Assembly (NCBI GenBank): GCA_032123495.1
Contig: JAQBFG010000229.1
Span: 1 to 41,344, forward strand
Length of the DNA: 41,344 nucleotides
Direction of reading: 5' to 3'
From: JAAERC01 sp032123495
GTDB lineage: Bacteria; Zixibacteria; MSB-5A5; GN15; PGXB01
Part shown: positions 24,768 through 32,458 of the stretch, one piece after another
Layout: every line of letters starts with the position of its first letter
Numbering within the stretch: position 1 is the first letter of the stretch
The notes under the pieces: model-generated
Seen by the model: the letters and a program-made list of their open reading frames with translations, nothing else
Databases searched by the model: none
Told to the model about the DNA's origin: nothing
Program-made: the position numbers and the translations under genes

Positions 24768-25079
24768 CAAAAATCTATACTTCCTGCTAATTGGTTAAAA
24801 TCGTCAAATTCTGCCTCTTTTGACTAAGTAAATGTTGAGCAAATAAAGGGCCAAAAAAATCTTTTTGCCAAATATAAACCTTGATTGAAAAAATCCGCCA
24901 ATACCACCTGTAACATACTCACAAGAAACCACTTACACAAAGTCAAAAATAGGCGCGTTTTAGTAATATTTTAGCATAAATATTTAAAATGTTCTTGGCT
25001 TGCTAAAACTGAATAGACAATCATAATTAATGCAATTATTTGCGCATATCTTACGAAACCGATTGCAAAGAAATCATTA
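24768..25079. other. AT-rich intergenic region
   Basis: This 312-base gap holds the leader of the sugar transferase and the region after the DUF2461 gene. I see no reading frame of note. The only structure is a perfect 8-bp inverted repeat, TTTTAGCA (24969-24976) with TGCTAAAA (25001-25008), separated by 24 bases. TTGACT and TTGACG hexamers occur on the minus strand, but neither has a well-spaced -10 box. Confidence 0.5.
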
Positions 25080-25772
25080 TTATTGGCGTGTGATCTGAAT
25101 ATGCTTATTAAGATACTTATATAACGGCCCAAGAGTCTTAAAGCATTCTACCACATCGACTTTAAGTCTCGGAGAGAATAGAATTCCATCAATTTTGCGG
25201 GTGATTACAAGATAGAAACTCTTACGCTGATACCAGTCTTGAATAATTTCCGAGTGACCGCTTTCAAGTGGTCTTTTATATTTATCACCAATAAGTTTGA
25301 TGTCAAATTGTTTGTCATAAAAAGAAATTGCTTTCAGGAATTCTTTCGGATTATTATTTATCGATTCCCGCAAAATATCCATCGTGCTTTTTGGAGCGGA
25401 GTAGTATCCCAAACCATACCTGTATGAGTCGGTCATAAGTTCGAAAAAATAGGCTGGCGCATCTTTCCAGTCTTTCGAGGGTCTCTTAAATGTCAGCCAC
25501 ATCGCTTTTTTGAAAATTGCTTTATCCTTGGAAAATCTGGTATCTCTGAAAATTTTTGATATCGTTTTATTTATCTGCGGTCGAACCTCTAACCGGGGAT
25601 CGATTTCTTGCATATCTCCCCCCAATTCAGCTACCAGTATACGAAATGGTTCTAATAATTGTTTTTCATATTTATCCCTGTTTTTCTCAAACCAATCCTT
25701 GCTGTTTTTTTTGTTTACAGCAGTTAGAAATGTCAGGGATTCTTTTGAAAATCCATTAAATTTATTAATCAT
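25080..25772 (-). CDS. DUF2461 family protein
   Basis: A 230-residue soluble protein of the DUF2461 (TIGR02453-like) family; its biochemical role is not known. Family features visible are the N-terminal FSKESLTFLTAVNKKNSKDWFEKNRDKYE, shown here only as the conserved NNxxWF-type part (KKNSKDWFEKNRDKYE), and RIFRDTRFSKDKAIFK-like KIFRDTRFSKDKAIFKKAM. YYSAPKSTMDILRESIN and a basic, aromatic C-terminal half follow. The length matches the family. It follows the small membrane protein gene by 69 bases on the same strand. The ribosome site is weak. Confidence 0.9.
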   Translation of the reverse strand: MINKFNGFSKESLTFLTAVNKKNSKDWFEKNRDKYEKQLLEPFRILVAELGGDMQEIDPRLEVRPQINKTISKIFRDTRFSKDKAIFKKAMWLTFKRPSKDWKDAPAYFFELMTDSYRYGLGYYSAPKSTMDILRESINNNPKEFLKAISFYDKQFDIKLIGDKYKRPLESGHSEIIQDWYQRKSFYLVITRKIDGILFSPRLKVDVVECFKTLGPLYKYLNKHIQITRQ

Positions 25773-25841
25773 TGTCGTAGCAATGTTAAAAAATAATATT
25801 GAATACTACAAATCCAAACTTTAAGTGAATGTAGCAGAGAA

Positions 25842-26240
25842 TTACAATTTTAACTTATCGGAGATATCACTAATAAAAGGTATTCTGTACATTTTTCCCT
25901 GTAGTCCAAAGATTATACCAGCCACTGACGCACCAAGAGCGACAATCAAAACTGTTTTCCAAATTAGTGATGACAGTCCCGGAATTAGAAACAGGACAGC
26001 CAGAAGTTCTATCAGAAACAATACCAGACCCTGCCGGCTATGAAATCTTGCCTGCTCATTATCCCTCATTTGAAGCAGTGGGATCAGGCATAAAAACGGA
26101 ATATACGATAATATGGCCGCAATAACTCCGCGATCATGGTCTAATCCTCCAAATTTGGATGAGCCTTCATTCGTATTACCCAACCCGGGGATCTCCTGGT
26201 CATTTCCATTTTTTTTCTCATCATCAAAAAATGAATTCAT
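25842..26240 (-). CDS. Small membrane protein, DUF4870/Tic20-like
   Basis: A 132-residue protein. An acidic, flexible N-terminus (about 1-35) precedes three to four hydrophobic helices (VIAAILSYIPFLCLIPLL, GLVLFLIELLAVLFLIPGL, TVLIVALGASVAGIIFGL). The piece ARFHSRQGLVLF matches the H-x-x-Q-G-L pattern of DUF4870 and Tic20-like proteins. Function is unknown. The ATG at 26240 (MNSFFDD) is used; the frame extends three codons to a GTG, but GGAG copies upstream fit the ATG better. It begins 16 bases after the GH57 stop. Confidence 0.7.
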   Translation of the reverse strand: MNSFFDDEKKNGNDQEIPGLGNTNEGSSKFGGLDHDRGVIAAILSYIPFLCLIPLLQMRDNEQARFHSRQGLVLFLIELLAVLFLIPGLSSLIWKTVLIVALGASVAGIIFGLQGKMYRIPFISDISDKLKL

Positions 26241-26256
26241 TATCTCCACTCCATTT

Positions 26257-28383
26257 TTAAACTTGCCAAAATAACTCTTTCTCTCGATCGGGAATATCTG
26301 CCGTAATCCATCCGTCTGACGGCCATTTCTCTAAAGGTTTATCACCGTTCAATACGGTCACCGAAAATTGAATTTTGCCGAATCCTTCCGGCAATAACGA
26401 TTTTCGATCGATCCCGATCTCAATTATCTGATCATATTTGTATTCAAAATCCCCGAAAACTTTCCTTTTATTAACTCCGGGATAAATCTCTTTGTTACAA
26501 ACATCTTTAAAATCAATATTAATTAGAACTTTTTCTAAATCAACTAAATTAAATTTAGTTTCAAAGTCAAGACGAATGTAGAATCGTTCATAATCAAAGG
26601 CGAAAAATATTCGACTTATTATCAGGTCGGACCTGTGCATCGTCTTATTATGGAGCGAGCAATTAAAACTTCCGGCACCGCTCCACTCATAGTAATGAGT
26701 CAAGCGACCATCCAAAACAGGTGAAACCAGAGATTCCGGGGTCAGCATTTGTATTTCCGATTTATCATTATGAATCGGTTGGTCCAATTGGGAGGGAGCT
26801 TTCTGATTCAGAAGATTATACACAAAACTAAGGTGTCTTCTAAAAAGCAGATCAAATTCAAAATTATATTCATTGACAAATTCAGCGCCATACCACCAGC
26901 ACCAATCCGATCCTTCGGCGATATAAATCTGGCGCCAGGCCTTTTCTAAAATTGCCGAATCGGTTTCCGGTTTCTGGTTTTGATAATCAACCAACATTTT
27001 TCGCGTATGGTACAACAAATCCCACGCAACATTGTCTTCCTGATGGCCAATCCATATTTTAAAATTATGATTTATCCATGAGCCGGCATAAAGTGAGTTC
27101 AGATTAGTTGGCTTGATTTGTTCGGCGGCATCAGAGAAAGTTACCATTTCAATTTCATTATCTTCGGAAAGCGCCTGATAAAAATATCTTAAAAAGTCAG
27201 TGCCGTCATTTTTGTAATATTCCCAGGCATTTTCCCCATCGAGAATAATTGGGACAACTGTGTTTTCAAGATTCCCTTTTAAAAACTTGCCCAATTCTTT
27301 GAGGTTTGAAATAAAATCATCAACTGCCCGGGTATAGTCCCAGCCTGAATAAACAAAACCGATTTTATCAGAGAGCCCCTGATCCCGAAAAAACAATGAT
27401 GTCTCCGGTGCTTCCTTATAAACGTACGCTGTATGAGGAGTATATTTTTTTGGATCTATGCCGCTTTTTATTAAGGAATGATTTAGAATTTTCTGATCGG
27501 TCGCAACCCATTTGATACCATTTTGAGAGAACAGTTTCAAAGTCTCTTCAGAGACCGAGCCCTCGGATGGCCACATCCCGGCAGGTTTTTGGCCAAATAG
27601 CTTTTGGAATTTTTTTATTGATTCGGTTATCTGCCAACTGGCGTCGTCCGGATAAGAGAACCGATTTTGGGGAAGTTCCAAATCAGGGATAGCCTCCCGC
27701 GCGGAATCGGTATCAATCAATAATGGTAGAATCGGATGATAATATGGCGAGAAAGAGATATCGATCTGGCCGCTTTGATAGAGTCTTTGATATTCCGGGA
27801 TAATTCTTCGCAGCAATTCTATCTGAAAATCAAGAAGCCTCTTTTTTTCATCTTCGATAAAGTCTTTCCCTTTGGCGAAAAGATCGGCGATAGGTTCTTC
27901 ATTACGAAAAACAGGATCAATCCAAACCAAATTAGACCAAACCTGCAAATCACGCCACTCAGATGATGAAAAGGTTTTAATAGCCAGATCCATATCGGAT
28001 CTGCTATTTTCCCGCTTATCATACAGTTGACGATAGCGCGGATACGGCTTGATCATATGCGGATAATGTGCGGAAAAGAAATTATTTAATATCTCTCGCT
28101 TTTGCTCAAAATTCAAATCTCCCGCAGGGATAAGCGATAAGTCTTGAAATCTATCGGTATAACCCTGACAGTACAATTCTATTTGATCCAGAAGTGATGG
28201 TACGAGATTAAAGGTTACTCTGGTGTTTTTCTGGCGGGTCGCCGCCAGAGGCATATCAAGATAGTCCTTCAGGCCATGTAATCTGACCCAGGGCATTTGA
28301 AATTTTTGCGTTTCGGGATTAAAATAATAAGGCTGGTGCATATGCCAAAGAAGCGCAACTTTCAGTTTATTCTTCTCTGACAT
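26257..28383 (-). CDS. Glycoside hydrolase family 57
   Basis: Retaining alpha-glycan-active enzyme of 708 residues; family members are alpha-amylases, amylopullulanases, 4-alpha-glucanotransferases or branching enzymes. Conserved GH57 regions are visible: LLWHMHQPYY (11-20), the nucleophile region MWPSEGSV with E274, and the acid/base region PIILDGENAWEYY with D382. A C-terminal beta-rich domain (about 540-708) follows the barrel and helical parts. No signal peptide is seen, so it is probably cytoplasmic, perhaps acting on stored glycogen-like glucan. It starts 21 bases after the TPR gene stop and precedes the Tic20-like gene by 16. Substrate preference cannot be decided from sequence. Confidence 0.94.
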   Translation of the reverse strand: MSEKNKLKVALLWHMHQPYYFNPETQKFQMPWVRLHGLKDYLDMPLAATRQKNTRVTFNLVPSLLDQIELYCQGYTDRFQDLSLIPAGDLNFEQKREILNNFFSAHYPHMIKPYPRYRQLYDKRENSRSDMDLAIKTFSSSEWRDLQVWSNLVWIDPVFRNEEPIADLFAKGKDFIEDEKKRLLDFQIELLRRIIPEYQRLYQSGQIDISFSPYYHPILPLLIDTDSAREAIPDLELPQNRFSYPDDASWQITESIKKFQKLFGQKPAGMWPSEGSVSEETLKLFSQNGIKWVATDQKILNHSLIKSGIDPKKYTPHTAYVYKEAPETSLFFRDQGLSDKIGFVYSGWDYTRAVDDFISNLKELGKFLKGNLENTVVPIILDGENAWEYYKNDGTDFLRYFYQALSEDNEIEMVTFSDAAEQIKPTNLNSLYAGSWINHNFKIWIGHQEDNVAWDLLYHTRKMLVDYQNQKPETDSAILEKAWRQIYIAEGSDWCWWYGAEFVNEYNFEFDLLFRRHLSFVYNLLNQKAPSQLDQPIHNDKSEIQMLTPESLVSPVLDGRLTHYYEWSGAGSFNCSLHNKTMHRSDLIISRIFFAFDYERFYIRLDFETKFNLVDLEKVLINIDFKDVCNKEIYPGVNKRKVFGDFEYKYDQIIEIGIDRKSLLPEGFGKIQFSVTVLNGDKPLEKWPSDGWITADIPDREKELFWQV

Positions 28384-28404
28384 GGCAGAAACCTGATATC
28401 CGAC

Positions 28405-29076
28405 TTACTTTATCAAAAGTTTCATAGCCATTTGTGTTGCAACCCGTTGTTGATCGGTTCCGGCATAATCTTTGTTTAATTTATCCAGGATCTGCTGGAC
28501 TTCTGTCTCCATCCCGGCGTTCACATAGTTCCGAACTGCTCCGAGTAAATAATCCGGCTCACCGGTCAGGCCAGGGTATAAACGAACAGCCTCCAAAAAC
28601 TTTTCGGCCGCCGTCTGGAATTCTTGCTTGGTCTCATAACATGCGGCAATTCCGGCGTAAGATGATGAGGTTGCTATCTCGTCAGCGTGATATTTATCGA
28701 TATACTTCTGATAACTAATGATCGCTTCATCATAATTTTTGCTTTCAAAATAAGAATTGGCGGCATAAAATACAGCCGAGGCGGCAACCGGGCCTGAATA
28801 TTCATCTGCGATATTATTAAAATCAAGAATAGCAACCTGATAGTTTTGCTGGCGATATTTTGAAATAGCCTCGGCGAAACGTTCTGACGCTTCTTCTGCC
28901 TTACCCGATTTCATATTTGAATAATATATCGCTCCAACAGAAATGACAATTATTGCAGCAACCGCAATTCCAATAATCTGCCAATTATCCTGGATCCAAT
29001 CTCTCGTTTGAAGCATGAAGGTCGTGAACTTATCATCCTTCATCTGCTGCTTGGTAAGTTTTATTTTACTCTTCAT
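28405..29076 (-). CDS. Membrane-anchored TPR protein
   Basis: A 223-residue protein with a basic N-terminus, one membrane segment (about 33-52, IIGIAVAAIIVISVGAIYYS) and a large outer part made of tetratricopeptide-like helix pairs (EEASERFAEAISKYRQQNYQ, SAVFYAANSYFESKNYDEAI, SYAGIAACYETKQEFQTAAE, YPGLTGEPDYLLGAVRNYV). The layout is like YfgM/TPR_21 proteins, which sit in the inner membrane near the Sec and periplasmic chaperone network. Orthology is not claimed. It is the first gene of the run with GH57 and the Tic20-like gene; GAAAGAG is its likely ribosome site. Confidence 0.82.
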   Translation of the reverse strand: MKSKIKLTKQQMKDDKFTTFMLQTRDWIQDNWQIIGIAVAAIIVISVGAIYYSNMKSGKAEEASERFAEAISKYRQQNYQVAILDFNNIADEYSGPVAASAVFYAANSYFESKNYDEAIISYQKYIDKYHADEIATSSSYAGIAACYETKQEFQTAAEKFLEAVRLYPGLTGEPDYLLGAVRNYVNAGMETEVQQILDKLNKDYAGTDQQRVATQMAMKLLIK

Positions 29077-29145
29077 AAATCTCTTTCATTAACATTTTCA
29101 TTAATATCTTGTATCGACTATATCCGATATTTCCTGGCATATCAT

Positions 29146-29183
29146 TTAAAAGAAATGGGGGCCGAAAACATGTCTCGCCCCCA
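29146..29183 (-). terminator. Probable terminator of the FadL-type porin gene
   Basis: On the minus strand TGGGGGC pairs with GCCCCCA across a 14-base loop, followed by TTTCTTTT. It starts 19 bases after the porin stop. The loop is long but the GC-rich stem and T tract make termination likely. Confidence 0.7.
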
Positions 29184-29201
29184 AAAAAGCAATTTGATTG
29201 A

Positions 29202-30680
29202 CTAAAAATAACCAATAAATCCAAAATTAACGTGATAATTTTTCCATGTATTTTTGGATTTAAGACCACCATCCTGGTAAATATTCTGTTTGTAAGTGGT
29301 ATAAGTTACTGCAACATCCAGCAATATATTTTCCCAATGGATTCCGGTTCCGGCGGAAACGCTATACCCGGTAATTTTATCAGTGTCGTATGTAAAGGCA
29401 TAAGTGACTCTTCGATTATCATCTTCGATTGTAGAGCCGTCAGATTCCTGACTTCCGGTAGCAGAATTTTCGCCCTCATATGTAACCGTATAGTCTGAAA
29501 TATTCCCGCCCGGAAACTCCTCAGTTCGAGCGCCGAATCTTAGCGGAACCTTTCCATATTTTGTATCAAATATATATTCTGTACCCATTCTGAGCTGAAT
29601 GACATTACTCCAATTAGGAGTATCATCTACTGAGGAATAGAATTCATCTCTGTCACCGGTTGAGGTTAACAGCAGGCTATCAAGATTTTCAACCTTTTTG
29701 CCTTCAAACCCGCGATATTCTATATCGCCCGAAACCAGCCAATTATCAGAGATATTATACGCCATCCCTAACCCAAGCATGATTGGCATCTCTAATTTTG
29801 AGGTCATATTGTTAATATAAACCGTATCAGCATCAAACGTCCCACCAGGACTGGCCGGTAACCCATTAATAGTTGGTTCCATATATAATGTCGAGTCGGA
29901 GGTTGCTTTCAATATAAACGGTGTTCTTAACGTCAGACCGGAACGAAATTTACCTGAAGTATATAAAAGGCCCAGGGTAAAATTAAATCCGGAATATGAG
30001 GTGGAATCAATAGTCCTGAAAGAAGCGACCCCATGAGCAGTTCCCCCGTCAGCGATAGTATCAAGAATAGCAGTTCTATTCTCAACGGTTACCATGCTGC
30101 CAGTGTATATGTTGGCAGCAACTCCAAATGAAAAATCTTTATTGACGCGAGTTCCCAGAGCAAGGTTAAAACTATGGATACCACCTTTTCTTTGCATAAA
30201 TGCATTGGGATCGTAATCGTCTAAGGTGTCAAGTGGATTGAAATCACTCCAATCATATAATTTTTCTCTGAACTCAAAATAGCTATTAACGTTCTCGACA
30301 TAAGAGATATTCAGGACCACATGATGATCTTTAATTCTAAGTGGCGAAATGATATTCCAGTCATTAATAGAAGTGATTGTTCCTGAATGATCAAATTTCA
30401 ATACCGGTCTGTCGCCGGGACGAATATATTTATTATAGCCGCGCGGTGCAAGCGATCCATAACTAAAACCCATTAAAGTTTGTTCATGGACATACAGCCC
30501 GGCCGGATTCCAACTTCCAGCGGCACCATCGTCAGAAAGAGCAATGTATGCCTGACCCATACCTTCAGATCGAGCCCCACCGCCAAAATAACTAAAGCTA
30601 AGTCCCTGCTGCTGACAATAGGCAGTCGTTGTGAGGAGTAAAACAAACATGATGGCAGTTTTGAACAACGACAATTTCAT
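29202..30680 (-). CDS. OmpP1/FadL-family outer-membrane transporter
   Basis: A 492-residue outer-membrane barrel. After the signal peptide (MKLSLFKTAIMFVLLLTTTAYC) comes a plug-like N-terminal segment with the family pattern GGGARSEGMGQAYIALSDDG and AAGSWNPAGLY. Many amphipathic strands follow, and the C-terminus is aromatic (NFGFIGYF). FadL relatives import long-chain fatty acids or other hydrophobic molecules; PorV-type proteins of Bacteroidetes share the fold, so the substrate is open. GGAGGA lies 9 bases before the ATG. It has a near-consensus promoter (30773-30801) and its own terminator, so it is a single-gene unit. Confidence 0.88.
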   Translation of the reverse strand: MKLSLFKTAIMFVLLLTTTAYCQQQGLSFSYFGGGARSEGMGQAYIALSDDGAAGSWNPAGLYVHEQTLMGFSYGSLAPRGYNKYIRPGDRPVLKFDHSGTITSINDWNIISPLRIKDHHVVLNISYVENVNSYFEFREKLYDWSDFNPLDTLDDYDPNAFMQRKGGIHSFNLALGTRVNKDFSFGVAANIYTGSMVTVENRTAILDTIADGGTAHGVASFRTIDSTSYSGFNFTLGLLYTSGKFRSGLTLRTPFILKATSDSTLYMEPTINGLPASPGGTFDADTVYINNMTSKLEMPIMLGLGMAYNISDNWLVSGDIEYRGFEGKKVENLDSLLLTSTGDRDEFYSSVDDTPNWSNVIQLRMGTEYIFDTKYGKVPLRFGARTEEFPGGNISDYTVTYEGENSATGSQESDGSTIEDDNRRVTYAFTYDTDKITGYSVSAGTGIHWENILLDVAVTYTTYKQNIYQDGGLKSKNTWKNYHVNFGFIGYF

Positions 30681-30740
30681 AATTTCTTATCCTCCAAAAA
30701 TATTTAATTCTTCCTTACCTTACAAGACGTTTCGAATCTC

Positions 30741-30764
30741 AAAACATCAAAACATCAAAACATC
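30741..30764. repeat. Three tandem 8-bp repeats in the porin leader
   Basis: AAAACATC is repeated three times without interruption (GATGTTTT on the transcribed strand). The array lies in the predicted 5' leader of the FadL-type gene, between its promoter and ribosome site. Confidence 0.85.
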
Positions 30765-30772
30765 AGACGAAA

Positions 30773-30801
30773 AATATAATATTTATCGCATCAGGTGTCA
30801 A
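30773..30801 (-). promoter_or_regulatory. Sigma-70 promoter of the FadL-type porin
   Basis: On the minus strand TTGACA (30801-30796) and TATATT (30778-30773) are 17 bases apart, close to the ideal. Transcription should begin near 30766, giving a leader of about 85 bases before the ATG at 30680. Confidence 0.8.
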
Positions 30802-30888
30802 ATTGTTTTTGAATATATCTGATTTATTATCTATCGTATTGGCATCTAATTGATTAGCACAAAACGCAAGCGGCAAAAGGAGTTACCA

Positions 30889-30927
30889 ATAAAAAAATCT
30901 GATGGCTTCAAACCAAAGCCATCAGAT
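30889..30927 (-). terminator. Strong rho-independent terminator of a short transcription unit
   Basis: A perfect 12-bp stem (ATCTGATGGCTT / AAGCCATCAGAT; 30897-30908 and 30916-30927) with a 7-base loop is followed on the minus strand by a run of six T then ATT. No protein gene lies directly upstream on that strand, so it must end the small unit that starts near 31046. Confidence 0.9.
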
Positions 30928-30986
30928 CGGTAAAACTGCTGGGATTTACTTAGTGTTCCCCCAACAATAATTTGCGGAGGTAGTGA

Positions 30987-31022
30987 CTAAGTATCAGTCA
31001 CCTCACATAAATTTGTTTTCAA
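30987..31022 (-). CDS. Possible 11-residue peptide in the short transcription unit
   Basis: After AAAGGAGGTGG (31039-31029), a near-perfect ribosome-binding sequence, a TTG codon 9 bases on opens the frame MKTNLCEVTDT and stops at TAG. The match to the 16S tail is stronger than for most genes in this window, which suggests real translation, but TTG start and tiny size leave this uncertain. The coding bases overlap stems P2 and P3 of the proposed RNA fold. It could be a leader peptide or a decoy ribosome site. Confidence 0.35.
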   Translation of the reverse strand: MKTNLCEVTDT

Positions 31023-31052
31023 ATCTGACCACCTCCTTTCTTGTGTAATATT

Positions 31053-31081
31053 ATTATCGGCAAAATTAGAAAACCGGTCAA
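31053..31081 (-). promoter_or_regulatory. Sigma-70 promoter of the short transcription unit
   Basis: On the minus strand TTGACC (31081-31076) and GATAAT (31058-31053) are exactly 17 bases apart. Transcription should start near 31046, a few bases before the AAAGGAGGTGG sequence. Confidence 0.75.
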
Positions 31082-31169
31082 GATAAAAAATAAATATAAT
31101 TCTTATTTTTTAAAGCGATCAATTCGACAATAAATAAATATTTTTGTATAACAAATTAGACAGTGTTTC

Positions 31170-31197
31170 TTGACGGATAGAAAATGTTGGCTATATT
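31170..31197 (+). promoter_or_regulatory. Promoter of the BACON lipoprotein gene
   Basis: TTGACG (31170-31175) and TATATT (31192-31197) are 16 bases apart on the plus strand, about 55 bases before the ATG at 31253. It diverges from the promoter of the short unit at 31053-31081. Confidence 0.6.
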
Positions 31198-31252
31198 CCG
31201 ATTGCATTAAGAGTCGGCAAATTAATGTCGATATAATAAAAATAGGGCAATT

Positions 31253-32452
31253 ATGTTTAAAGTATTAATATTTACGATTTTAGCTGGTTTTCTTTTATTA
31301 TCATCGGTAATTTTTCAGTCCGGTTGCTCACCTTCGGGAGGGGGTGGTGATAATAATTTTACAATTGAAGTGGTTCCCGATTCACTCGATTTTGATTCGA
31401 CCTTAACGCAATTGGCATTTAATATAACCAACAGCGGAAGTTCTGAATTGGCCTGGAATGTGACTGACAATGGCGATTGGATCAATCTTTATCCAACCAG
31501 TGGTACAGTTTCAAATGAAATCGATCAGGTCGGTGTTTCGATAAGCAGAACCGGTTTAAGCTCTGGCAATTATGCCGGTGTCATAACGGTAACATCTGGC
31601 GACGGCTCAACAACTATTCCGATTACTATGACTGTCCCGGTTTCACAAACATTGGCTATTTCACATACCAAATTAATTTTTAGAACGCATCTTACCGATC
31701 TTTCGTTTTATCTGACCAATGCCGGATCTGGAACACTGAACTGGAGTATCAGCAACAACCAAAGTTGGCTGAACCTCTCCCCCGCTTCGGGAAGCAACAC
31801 CACTGAAGCTGATACTATCGATGCTGTTGTCGATCGGACCGGACTTGAGCCGGGCGATTATGTCGATACCGTTTTCCTAACATCAGATGGCGGCAATATT
31901 GGCATTCAAGTATTAATGACGGTTCCTGAACTGTTTGAAAACGGATCGGAATATTTCCCAATGGCCGAAGGTGACACCTGGTACTACACCTGGGTTGATT
32001 CGGCAAAATCTATCAAGCGCGAAGTATCAGGTGACACTACTATATTAGGTAACAGCTGTAAAAGGATTCTTGAGAATGGCGCAACTGCTGAAGCCTGGGC
32101 AAAAAATACCAACGGTTTTTATGTTCATTTCCTGGCAGGTGCATTCTGGTTTGATCCGCCTCTGGCAATTCCTTTTGATCTTGAGGAAGGAATCACCTAC
32201 GAATTCAGTTCAAATATGTTCACCGAAGTTGATGAGCAAATTTATACGTCGGTGACATCAGGCGGGCTTGATTTTATGGGGTACGTTACAGATACGGTTC
32301 CGGCCGGAATATTTAATGATGTTATTAAACTGTATTATCAGCCGGATGGCCAGACCGCTTATTATGAGTTTTATGCTCGGGGAGTGGGACTTTTGGATAA
32401 TGGTGATTACATTCTCGACAGCGCCTATATAGGTGGTGTTTGGTACAGATAA
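31253..32452 (+). CDS. BACON-domain lipoprotein
   Basis: A 399-residue predicted lipoprotein (signal segment ends VIFQSGC, lipid cysteine at 25, followed by a Gly-rich spacer). Two BACON repeats follow (about 36-129 and 132-225): each has the L-x-F-x-x-x-N-x-G-S/G-x-x-L-x-W core (FNITNSGSSELAWNVTDNGD, FYLTNAGSGTLNWSISNNQS) and the S-x-P-x-S-G-type turn. The C-terminal part (about 230-399) is beta-rich with EYFPMAEGDTWYYTWVDSA and has no catalytic motif I recognise. BACON domains are mostly carbohydrate- or mucin-binding modules or spacers in secreted proteins. The gene is convergent with the CPA1 antiporter, with only six bases between the stops. Confidence 0.87.
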   Translation: MFKVLIFTILAGFLLLSSVIFQSGCSPSGGGGDNNFTIEVVPDSLDFDSTLTQLAFNITNSGSSELAWNVTDNGDWINLYPTSGTVSNEIDQVGVSISRTGLSSGNYAGVITVTSGDGSTTIPITMTVPVSQTLAISHTKLIFRTHLTDLSFYLTNAGSGTLNWSISNNQSWLNLSPASGSNTTEADTIDAVVDRTGLEPGDYVDTVFLTSDGGNIGIQVLMTVPELFENGSEYFPMAEGDTWYYTWVDSAKSIKREVSGDTTILGNSCKRILENGATAEAWAKNTNGFYVHFLAGAFWFDPPLAIPFDLEEGITYEFSSNMFTEVDEQIYTSVTSGGLDFMGYVTDTVPAGIFNDVIKLYYQPDGQTAYYEFYARGVGLLDNGDYILDSAYIGGVWYR

Positions 32453-32458
32453 ATTAAT

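Larger units (their letters stand above)
30889..31046 (-). ncRNA. Candidate structured small RNA / leader with tiny reading frame
   Basis: The unit is bounded by a good promoter (31053-31081) and a strong terminator (30889-30927), giving a transcript of about 155 bases. Its 5' part can fold into a three-way junction. P1 is GGAGGTG (31036-31030) with TACCTCC (30982-30976). P2 is ATTTG-aaaa-CAAAT (31024-31011). P3 is GTGACT-gatactt-AGTCAC (31001-30983). P1 holds the complete ribosome-binding sequence, so the fold would hide it. Downstream, TGGG ... CCCA may make a further stem before the terminator. It matches no RNA family I recognise, and its transcript ends before the next gene's own promoter, so it looks self-contained. 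Confidence 0.6.

Noticed and set aside
30981..31050. A GTG-started 21-codon frame on the plus strand across the small RNA
   Set aside because: The ribosome sequence is only two bases from the GTG, no plus-strand promoter precedes it, and promoter and terminator both point to the minus strand.
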